Below, piece after piece: positions 13,817-19,326 of a stretch of DNA of 19,326 bases (position 1 is its first letter; every line of letters begins with the position of its first letter). Origin of the DNA: an uncultured Bacteroidales bacterium (GTDB lineage: Bacteria > Bacteroidota > Bacteroidia > Bacteroidales > Paludibacteraceae); contig CAKUYO010000038.1 of the NCBI GenBank assembly GCA_934716995.1, positions 1-19,326 on the forward strand. Direction: 5' to 3'. The translations under genes were made by a program, and so were the position numbers. Below the pieces are notes generated by a model. The model did not search any database and was not told the origin of the DNA. It saw only the letters and a list, made by a program, of their open reading frames with translations.

Positions 13817-15457
13817 TTAATTGAGTATGGTGCACTCCTCGCACGGCTTCAGTTGCTTGAAGAAATCGTTGCCTTTGTCGTCCACGAGGATGAATGCGGG
13901 GAAGTTCTCCACTTCAATCTTCCAGATGGCTTCCATACCCAACTCGGGATACTCCACGCACTCGATGGACTTGATATTCTCCTGTGCCAGTATGGCAGCC
14001 GGTCCGCCAATCGAACCGAGGTAGAAACCGCCGTGCTTCTTGCAGGCATTGGTTACATCAATCGAGCGGTTGCCTTTGGCAAGCATGATAAGGCTGCCTC
14101 CGTGGTCTTGGAACTCGTCCACATACGGGTCCATACGTCCTGCCGTGGTCGGTCCCATAGAGCCGCACGCCATACCATTGGGCGTCTTGGCGGGACCTGC
14201 ATAATAGATAGGGTGGTCTTTCAAATACTCAGGCATCGGTTCGCCGGCATCCAGACGGGCTTTGATTTTTGCATGGGCAATGTCGCGCCCCACGATGATA
14301 GTGCCGTTGAGCGAGAGGCGGGTGCCTATCGGGTATCGGGTCAGGATATTGCATACATCGCGCATCGGCTGGTTGAGGTCGATACGTACGGCATCGCCCT
14401 CGCCTGCATTGCGCAACTCCTCGGGTATCAGGCTGCCGGGGTTGTTGTCCATACGCTCAATCCAGATACCGTCTTTGTTGATCTTGCACTTGATGTTGCG
14501 GTCGGCGGAGCAACTGACGCCCAAGCCGATAGGGCAACTGGCACCATGGCGCGGCAGACGTACCACACGCACGTCGTGCGCCATATATTTGCCGCCGAAC
14601 TGTGCGCCGAGACCTATTTTGTAGGCTTCTTGCAGCAGTTGTTTCTCGAGTTCGGTGTCGCGGAAAGCACGTCCCGTCTCGTCGCCCGTGGTCGGCAGAC
14701 TGTCATAGTAGTGGGTCGATGCCAACTTGACGGTCAGCAGGTTCTTCTCCGCACTGGTGCCGCCAATCACGATAGCGATATGATACGGCGGGCAGGCGGC
14801 GGTACCGAGGCTCTTCATTTTCTCTACGAGGAACGGAATCAGCGTGCTGGGATTCTGAATACGTGCTTTGGTCTCCTGATAGAGGTAGGTTTTGTTCGCA
14901 CTACCGCCGCCTTTGGTTACGCAGAGAAAATGGTACTCCATGCCCTCGGTAGCCTCGATGTCGATTTGTGCGGGCAGGTTGCACTTGGTGTTCACTTCCT
15001 CGTACATCGACAGCGGTGCATTCTGCGAATAGCGCAGGTTGTCCTGCGTGTAGGTGTTGTAAACCCCGTGGCTCAGCGCCTCTTCGTCGCAGTATCCCGT
15101 CCAGACCTGCTGTCCTTTCTCGCCGTGTACGATAGCCGTACCCGTGTCTTGGCAGAGAGGCAGTTGTCCCTTGCAAGCCACTTCGGCATTGCGCAGGAAA
15201 GTGAGTGCCACATACTTGTCGTTGGCACTGGCTTCCGGGTCGCGCAAGATCTTGGCTACCTGCTCGTTGTGGCTGCGGCGGAGCATAAAACTCACGTCGT
15301 GGAAAGCCTGCTGCGCCATCTTGGTCAGACCTTCGGCTTCCACTTTCAGGATCGGGTGCCCCTCAAACTCGCCAACCGACACATAGTCTTTGGTCAGCAG
15401 ATAATACTCTGTTTCGTCTTTACCGAGTTGAAACATCGGTGCATACTTGAATTCCAT
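13817..15457 (-). CDS. fumA: Class I fumarate hydratase (iron-sulfur fumarase, single chain)
   Basis: Interconverts fumarate and (S)-malate in the cytoplasm using an oxygen-sensitive [4Fe-4S] cluster; in fermenting Bacteroidales it works toward fumarate and succinate. The 546 residues match the single-chain FumA/FumB length. The alpha part is N-terminal and the beta part C-terminal. Candidate cluster ligands are C102 (LCQDTGT), C222 (ACPPYH) and C316 (VSCSAD), close to E. coli C105, C224 and C318. Other family blocks: GGGSANKT, GGTSAEKNL, MACGSMGPTTAGRMD, HGGSLIMLAKGNRS and GGFYLGSIGGPAA. It has a strong promoter at 15601-15632 and an unusual leader of about 140 nt built from tandem repeats. 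It may head the fumarase-M23-dxr-rseP unit. Confidence 0.97.
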   Translation of the reverse strand: MEFKYAPMFQLGKDETEYYLLTKDYVSVGEFEGHPILKVEAEGLTKMAQQAFHDVSFMLRRSHNEQVAKILRDPEASANDKYVALTFLRNAEVACKGQLPLCQDTGTAIVHGEKGQQVWTGYCDEEALSHGVYNTYTQDNLRYSQNAPLSMYEEVNTKCNLPAQIDIEATEGMEYHFLCVTKGGGSANKTYLYQETKARIQNPSTLIPFLVEKMKSLGTAACPPYHIAIVIGGTSAEKNLLTVKLASTHYYDSLPTTGDETGRAFRDTELEKQLLQEAYKIGLGAQFGGKYMAHDVRVVRLPRHGASCPIGLGVSCSADRNIKCKINKDGIWIERMDNNPGSLIPEELRNAGEGDAVRIDLNQPMRDVCNILTRYPIGTRLSLNGTIIVGRDIAHAKIKARLDAGEPMPEYLKDHPIYYAGPAKTPNGMACGSMGPTTAGRMDPYVDEFQDHGGSLIMLAKGNRSIDVTNACKKHGGFYLGSIGGPAAILAQENIKSIECVEYPELGMEAIWKIEVENFPAFILVDDKGNDFFKQLKPCEECTILN

Positions 15458-15482
15458 ATTGGTTTGTATTTTATTTTCTATT

Positions 15483-15597
15483 GTCTAACTTTTAACTTCT
15501 AACCTCTATCAGCGCAAGCGGTCTAACATCTAACGTCTATCAGCGCAAGCGGTCTGATTTCTCACATCTGGCAGCCACTGGCGGTCTGACATCAAGC
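15483..15597. repeat. Composite array in the fumarase leader: 7-bp repeats with mini-palindrome linkers
   Basis: Heptamers of form NTCTAAC in runs: GTCTAAC, TTTTAAC, TTCTAAC, CTCTATC (15483-15510); GTCTAAC, ATCTAAC, GTCTATC (15521-15541); GTCTGAT, TTCTCAC, ATCTGGC (15552-15572); GTCTGAC, ATCAAGC (15584-15597). Between runs are linkers AGCGCAAGCG (15511-15520 and 15542-15551) and AGCCACTGGCG (15573-15583), each a tiny palindrome (CGC-AA-GCG, GCC-ACT-GGC). TCTATCAGCGCAAGCGGTCT is repeated exactly 31 bp apart (15505 and 15536). The whole array lies between the promoter and the start codon, so it should be transcribed. Confidence 0.88.
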
Positions 15598-15600
15598 GTG

Positions 15601-15632
15601 CAAAGTTACTGCTTTTTTCCGACTTATGCAAG
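15601..15632 (-). promoter_or_regulatory. Promoter of fumarase (and possibly of the genes downstream)
   Basis: On the minus strand: CTTG (15632-15629), a 20-bp spacer, TAACTTTG (15608-15601). The bases before the -7 box, AAAAAAGCAG, closely match the CotH promoter. The start codon is about 143 nt downstream. I find no comparable promoter before the M23-like gene, dxr or rseP. Confidence 0.85.
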
Positions 15633-15910
15633 AACCCTGCCAAAATTGAACAGCCGCGCATTCGGCGATTACCCAGAAGTTGGCACCAAAGGTCTCCTAT
15701 GCCGCAAGCGGCAAGAAAAATGGAAGAAAATCGACAAAAGAAAAATAATAATTTATAAAACAAAACCATCAAAACCTTGTCTTGCGGCGCAACACGCGCC
15801 GCGCTGCATTGTTACAAAGATTTAGTGTCAACTGCTGGGTAAACACTGCGCATACTATAACGAATCACCTATCAACCACCTATACCTTCTACGGCGATGG
15901 ATTAGCAAAC
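15633..15910. other. Non-coding stretch with two GC palindromes
   Basis: Together with the fumarase leader this is the only gene-free internal stretch above 300 bp. I see no believable gene or tRNA. It holds the palindromes GCCGC-AA-GCGGC (15701-15712) and GCGGCGC-AACAC-GCGCCGC (15784-15802), embedded in AT-rich sequence. The first shares CGCAAGCGG with the linkers of the fumarase leader array. Neither is followed by a clear T-run. Confidence 0.6.
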
Positions 15911-15946
15911 AATAAAACGGACTGACAAGGGATAGCCGTCAGTCCG
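15911..15946 (-). terminator. Intrinsic terminator of the CotH-kinase gene
   Basis: CGGACTGAC (15918-15926) and GTCAGTCCG (15938-15946) form a perfect 9-bp stem with an 11-nt loop. On the minus strand it is followed by TTTTATT (complement of 15911-15917). It lies 22 bp past the CotH stop codon. Confidence 0.9.
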
Positions 15947-15968
15947 AGGAGATAAGAATGAGGTGTCT

Positions 15969-17864
15969 TTATCGGAGCACTTTGTAGGGTTGTCCGTTGT
16001 GGTTGATCAGATACAGCCCGCTCGGGAGTACTGGTAACTCCGCTCCTTGGTAGATAAGCAGACCATGGATATTCCATACCCGATAGAGCGTGTTGCTGCC
16101 GTCGGAAGTATTGTGCAGGTCAGTGAATGTATAGTCCAACCGGTTGTCCATCCATGCAACGCGCCGGGTCAGGTAGTTTTTCACCACGTTGATTTCACCG
16201 GCATAAGAACCTGCCACTTGCGGGTTCATGTGCACCCATTGGTTAAGAATGTCCCAGCGCATGAAATTCAGCCGTTGCGACCCGTCGAGTGCCTCGGCAA
16301 GGCTGTCCGCATAGTTGCATAATGCTTCCGCTGTCAGTCCGTTGTGGCGTGCTTTGTCCCACAGGCGGCGCAGAGAAACCATAGTCTGCGGATCGTACAA
16401 GATGATGCGGTTGACAAAATTGAGCATATCGCCCGCCCGTGAACCGCTACGGTAGATAAAGTCGCTACGGTTATTGACGGGATAAGTGCGGTTGTCGTTG
16501 TCGAAAGCGAGGTCGAAATCCCACACGGGACCGGTGTAAATGGTGTCGTTCCCGCGCTGTTTGTACTGATAGACACTCCAGTAGGTATCCGTGTTGCCGG
16601 ACATCTCGCCGACAAGAAAGTGTTTGAGGAAAGTATCTTCGTCCAAGAGCCGCCGCCACCCCTGTGCAAGGTCTTGGTAGTTGGTTCCATAGACATCCGC
16701 CTCCATCGTATTGAAGCAGTTGCGCACGTAGTCGGCTTGCGCCGGAACAATCTCGTCGTCTTTGGGCGATTTGACGGTAACGGGCGTACCGTGATTGGAA
16801 CGGAACCAACTCGGCTCTTGGTCGGCATAGGCGTCTATCTCCCAGAAGTATCCGCCGGTGAGGGCTTCGCCGCTCGTGTCGCCCGGTTCCATCTCTCGGA
16901 TATTGACACGCTTCTTGTTCACCTCCACCTGGTCACACAGTTGGTAACAACCCTTGTATTCGCCGTTGAGCATTACGTCCACCGCTTGGCAGTAAGGCGT
17001 ATAGGGCATACCGATGATGTCGCTCAGGTGGAAAGCCACGATGTTGCGCAACAATGTCTTGTCGCCATAGTTGTTAATAAGCGTCCATTTCTTGGCTTTG
17101 GCAGGGGCGTTGAGCGGGGATTGCTTGTGGGCAAACTTGATGCGATAGGGTTTCTTGGGAAACTCCATAGAGGCATTGCCGCGCAGGCGGGTGGTGATGG
17201 TGTCTGTAAGCAGGGAACCGTCGTCGCCCACGATGGAAACAATACCCCGTATCTCGTTCACTTTGTCGGTCGGTTCTGTGGCGTTCTCGGTGTGTATCAC
17301 CACCAAGGGCAGTTGCGTAGGGCGATAGAGCCGGCTGTTGTCGCCGATCCCCTCGTGTCCGTAGAATGCCAGTTCCGCCACATTGCAACGCCCGTTGTTG
17401 GCTCCCACATAGCGCACATAGCGAAAACCTTTGCTTACTGCTATGTCCGCATAACTCATTTGTCCGATAATACCCTGTTCGTCAATAAGATAGAGCGGGA
17501 GAGCATCCATAAAATCGGGCGAGTTGGCACCCTCGAAGACACCCAACTGCATACGCTTTGGACCTACTCCGTCGTTACGCGGCGACCAACCGACACGGGT
17601 GATGATATGGGGCGTACCGAGGTCTAATCCAACCCATGTATAAGAACGCTCGTAGGAGGCATAGTAGGTGTCCAAATCACCGTCAAACGCATTGGCGGGC
17701 AGGTTCTTGCTTGTGGTGGCAGAGGCTCCGTTGTCGTAGTCCACCGACGGTGAACTGCCGATAGGGGTGCCATACAACAAAGCGTCTGCTGCGAAAGCGG
17801 ACAAACCGCCACACAGCAGACTGCATAACAGGGTGTGCCTGATAAAAGCAGAGTTGAAAAACAT
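15969..17864 (-). CDS. Secreted CotH-kinase protein with F5/8-type (discoidin) domain and T9SS-like C-terminus
   Basis: 631 residues, likely exported. Signal peptide about 1-25 (ending SAFA). An F5/8 type C-like carbohydrate-binding sandwich follows at about 28-172 (NAFDGDLDTYYASYERSYTW, VGLDLGTPHIITRVGWSPRN, FRYVRYVGANNGRCNVAELAF). The CotH protein-kinase domain covers about 185-575: LRGNASMEFPKKPYRIKF (227-244), KKWTLINNYGDKTLLRN (258-274), YKGCYQLCDQVEVN (303-316), and the metal-binding VWDFDLAFDND (447-457). The last ~40 residues (LYRVWNIHGLLIYQG...LPSGLYLINHNGQPYKVLR) resemble a T9SS type A sorting domain. CotH family members are atypical secretory kinases first known from spore coats. 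Here the substrate is unknown; the fusion with a sugar-binding fold suggests a surface or extracellular target. It has its own promoter and terminator. Confidence 0.9.
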   Translation of the reverse strand: MFFNSAFIRHTLLCSLLCGGLSAFAADALLYGTPIGSSPSVDYDNGASATTSKNLPANAFDGDLDTYYASYERSYTWVGLDLGTPHIITRVGWSPRNDGVGPKRMQLGVFEGANSPDFMDALPLYLIDEQGIIGQMSYADIAVSKGFRYVRYVGANNGRCNVAELAFYGHEGIGDNSRLYRPTQLPLVVIHTENATEPTDKVNEIRGIVSIVGDDGSLLTDTITTRLRGNASMEFPKKPYRIKFAHKQSPLNAPAKAKKWTLINNYGDKTLLRNIVAFHLSDIIGMPYTPYCQAVDVMLNGEYKGCYQLCDQVEVNKKRVNIREMEPGDTSGEALTGGYFWEIDAYADQEPSWFRSNHGTPVTVKSPKDDEIVPAQADYVRNCFNTMEADVYGTNYQDLAQGWRRLLDEDTFLKHFLVGEMSGNTDTYWSVYQYKQRGNDTIYTGPVWDFDLAFDNDNRTYPVNNRSDFIYRSGSRAGDMLNFVNRIILYDPQTMVSLRRLWDKARHNGLTAEALCNYADSLAEALDGSQRLNFMRWDILNQWVHMNPQVAGSYAGEINVVKNYLTRRVAWMDNRLDYTFTDLHNTSDGSNTLYRVWNIHGLLIYQGAELPVLPSGLYLINHNGQPYKVLR

Positions 17865-17886
17865 AGAGTGAATTACAAAAACGGCA

Positions 17887-17917
17887 CAAAGGTACTGCTT
17901 TTGCCCGATGTCTCAAA
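17887..17917 (-). promoter_or_regulatory. Promoter of the CotH-kinase gene
   Basis: On the minus strand: TTTG (17917-17914), a 19-bp spacer, TACCTTTG (17894-17887), about 23 nt before the start codon at 17864. The bases before the -7 box (GCAAAAGCAG) match the fumarase promoter. Confidence 0.82.
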
Positions 17918-17962
17918 ATTTCACGCTATGTTATAAAACACATACCGTCGGATGTCGTCTCC

Positions 17963-19012
17963 CTATTGTTTTGCGCCGAGGATATTGAACATCTCGCCGT
18001 TGCGGAGAATATATACTTGTCCGTTCACTACTACTTTTTGTGCCTTGCCTTTGGCGGTAGCGCTGTTCAGTGCCGTTTCACCATCCACATCGTACACCAG
18101 ACGCACGGAACGACCCCAGCAACGCCCGAGCGTAACATTCGGATTGGCACTATCCATTCCAAAACCGATTCCTAACGCTTCTGTGTCATCCTCTGCATAG
18201 TTCTGAGTAGTAGACCAATAGGAACCCAAACTGGCTATTCCTTGTGGAATCTTATTGTCATTGAGGCGTATCATAGCACTCGGTAGAAAGATGGCACCTG
18301 CATTTTCTAACTGAACAAACTGCTCTACTGTATATGCATTGCCTGCATAATCAGTAGGTTCAAAATAGTAGGGAATGTTGGCACTATCTTGTTTCCAAAC
18401 ATATTTGATACTGATTCCGGCAGGCTCTTTGAAATCTGTAGGGAATAACATAAATCCGAATTGATTGTTTATAGTAGCCAATGTCCAATAGTTATGATAG
18501 AACAGATAAGTACATTCCTCTGCAGACAGGGTACGCCAGAGTTGAGGTTTGTTGCCTGCATTGGAGATAGCGTTATATACACCCCAGTCGGCAAAAGCAT
18601 AGTCGCCTGTGAGATTGTTAGTGCCGCTTCCTCCTACATAATAGGAATATGCAGCGTTGATAGTTGGGGATAAACTCCACGGCTGATAGCATTTTGCACC
18701 GCTTCCGCTCCAGCCGCTGGTTCCCCAGCCGAACAGGTCTATGTAACCGGTGTAATCTTCGGCTATTTTTTCATTCTCATATCCTATAATATCATACTGG
18801 TTGTCGGCAATGCGCCACGTGCCTTTCTGTGTGCTGCCGTCGGCGCAGGTATGCTCGCCTTGGGTGGTATATTGCAGGTTCCCGCGTGCAAACACCACTT
18901 CTTTGTCTGCACTCACTTTGAATCTCGCCGGCAAACTGCCTTCCGGCATTTGCTGTGCGGCGGCGGTCAGCGTTGCCAACAGGGCAAACGCAAAAAGAGA
19001 AATCTTTTTCAT
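17963..19012 (-). CDS. Secreted FISUMP-like protein with a T9SS-like C-terminal segment
   Basis: 349 residues of unknown function. Signal peptide 1-19 (LLATLTAAA, then QQ). The body is a FISUMP-like fold: FKVSADKEVVFARGNLQYTT, WRIADNQYDIIGYEN, GYIDLFGWGTSGW, FADWGVYNAI, WRTLSAEECTYLF, AIFLPSAMIRL, SYWSTTQNY, and GRSVRLVYDVDG near the C-terminus. The last ~27 residues (KAQKVVVNGQVYILRNGEMF then NILGAKQ) fit the short T9SS sorting pattern (basic, NGQ-YI-RNG, N-LG) common in Bacteroidales, implying export across the outer membrane. It is the intact relative of the broken lipoprotein at 2653-3867, which uses a lipobox instead of a T9SS tail. The gap to the CotH gene contains the CotH promoter, so the two need not be co-transcribed. 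Confidence 0.85.
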   Translation of the reverse strand: MKKISLFAFALLATLTAAAQQMPEGSLPARFKVSADKEVVFARGNLQYTTQGEHTCADGSTQKGTWRIADNQYDIIGYENEKIAEDYTGYIDLFGWGTSGWSGSGAKCYQPWSLSPTINAAYSYYVGGSGTNNLTGDYAFADWGVYNAISNAGNKPQLWRTLSAEECTYLFYHNYWTLATINNQFGFMLFPTDFKEPAGISIKYVWKQDSANIPYYFEPTDYAGNAYTVEQFVQLENAGAIFLPSAMIRLNDNKIPQGIASLGSYWSTTQNYAEDDTEALGIGFGMDSANPNVTLGRCWGRSVRLVYDVDGETALNSATAKGKAQKVVVNGQVYILRNGEMFNILGAKQ

Positions 19013-19047
19013 AAAGGGTCAATTTTAGAATTTGTTTTTTCGCTGTA

Positions 19048-19080
19048 CAAATATCGCGCCAAGAGTGATGCCCATTCGAA
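19048..19080 (-). promoter_or_regulatory. Possible promoter of the secreted FISUMP-like gene
   Basis: On the minus strand GATATTTG (19055-19048) is one base off TAnnTTTG, with TTCG (19080-19077) 21 bp upstream. Its position, about 36 nt before the start codon, is right, but both boxes are imperfect. Confidence 0.4.
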
Positions 19081-19326
19081 ATTTATATATGCCAGCCTCC
19101 TCCGAACAGATAGGGGAAAGCCGGCTGACTGCGTCTTGGTGTTGTGTGTGTCGTATGTATCGCCCTACCACTTCCCTACCACTCCTTGCTTTTGCACCAC
19201 TGTTGTAACGGTTGTTTTTTTGCATTCTTTGCAAACGTATATTCTTCTCCAATATACAGTTTATGCTTTACCTTTGCAGCGTGAAAGGAGAAGTATCAAA
19301 AATTAAGATGAGGAGTCAATAAGAAT
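19081..19326. other. Gene-free right edge with a plus-strand -7 box
   Basis: No supported gene in 19013-19326 (314 bp). A perfect plus-strand -7 box TACCTTTG lies at 19269-19276, but no good -33 box is seen 19-21 bp upstream. It is followed by GTGAAAGGAGAAG and an ATG at 19308 that stops after four codons. It probably marks the promoter of a gene starting beyond the window. A minus-strand TACGTTTG (19239-19232) also fits the -7 pattern but lacks a -33 partner. Confidence 0.45.

Noticed and set aside
13814..15502. Plus-strand open frame (562 codons) opposite fumarase
   Set aside because: Complete overlap with an unmistakable class I fumarase; no promoter or family signal of its own.
15483..15597. 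Known riboswitch or T-box in the fumarase leader
   Set aside because: No conserved core of any riboswitch class that I can recognise; the region is explained by tandem heptamers and short palindromic linkers.
15530..15772. 80-codon minus-strand frame upstream of fumarase
   Set aside because: It runs through the fumarase promoter and the repeat array; the hydrophobic start is an artefact of T-rich DNA.

Overview
The window looks like chromosomal DNA from a member of Bacteroidota, most likely order Bacteroidales. The evidence is threefold. Most transcription units start with the phylum-specific promoter (-33 TTG/TTTG, 19-20 bp spacer, -7 TAnnTTTG), and starts lack clear Shine-Dalgarno sites. 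The gene families are typical of the phylum: a TonB-dependent receptor with a carboxypeptidase-regulatory N-terminus beside a DUF4249 lipoprotein, DUF4293, and secreted proteins with type IX secretion (T9SS)-like C-termini. Intergenic DNA is full of short degenerate tandem repeats. Base composition is near balanced. I cannot name a species.

Layout. 1-108: 3' end of a 5S rRNA (end of an rRNA operon) and its terminator. 160-664: a small secreted or membrane protein with its own promoter and a bidirectional terminator. 678-2495 (minus): rubrerythrin and the 23S rRNA/tRNA methyltransferase RlmN, each with its own promoter. 2523-3867 (plus): a divergently transcribed lipoprotein with a FISUMP-like domain, broken by two 1-bp indels of opposite sign. 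3990-4961 (minus): an MscS-type channel. 5190-9918 (minus): acyltransferase, TonB-dependent receptor, DUF4249 lipoprotein and DUF4293 membrane protein; the first three are almost contiguous. 10135-15457 (minus): fumarase, a degenerate M23 (LytM-like) membrane protein, dxr and rseP. 15969-17864 (minus): a secreted CotH-kinase protein with an F5/8-type domain. 17963-19012 (minus): an intact T9SS-type relative of the broken lipoprotein. 19013-19326: non-coding, with a likely plus-strand -7 box for a gene beyond the window.

How the genes work together. Fumarase, M23, dxr and rseP are in one direction, and I find only one good promoter, upstream of fumarase; together they cover central carbon metabolism, envelope remodelling, isoprenoid precursor synthesis and envelope-stress proteolysis. 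The receptor/DUF4249 pair probably forms an outer-membrane uptake unit. The CotH and FISUMP-like proteins are probably surface-exposed or secreted.

The most unusual feature is the density and order of short tandem repeats (7-, 8- and 11-bp units, some with mini-palindrome linkers). They sit almost exclusively in the gaps and 5' leaders of the minus-strand housekeeping block. A related GC-rich palindrome appears to have been inserted in frame into the acyltransferase N-terminus.
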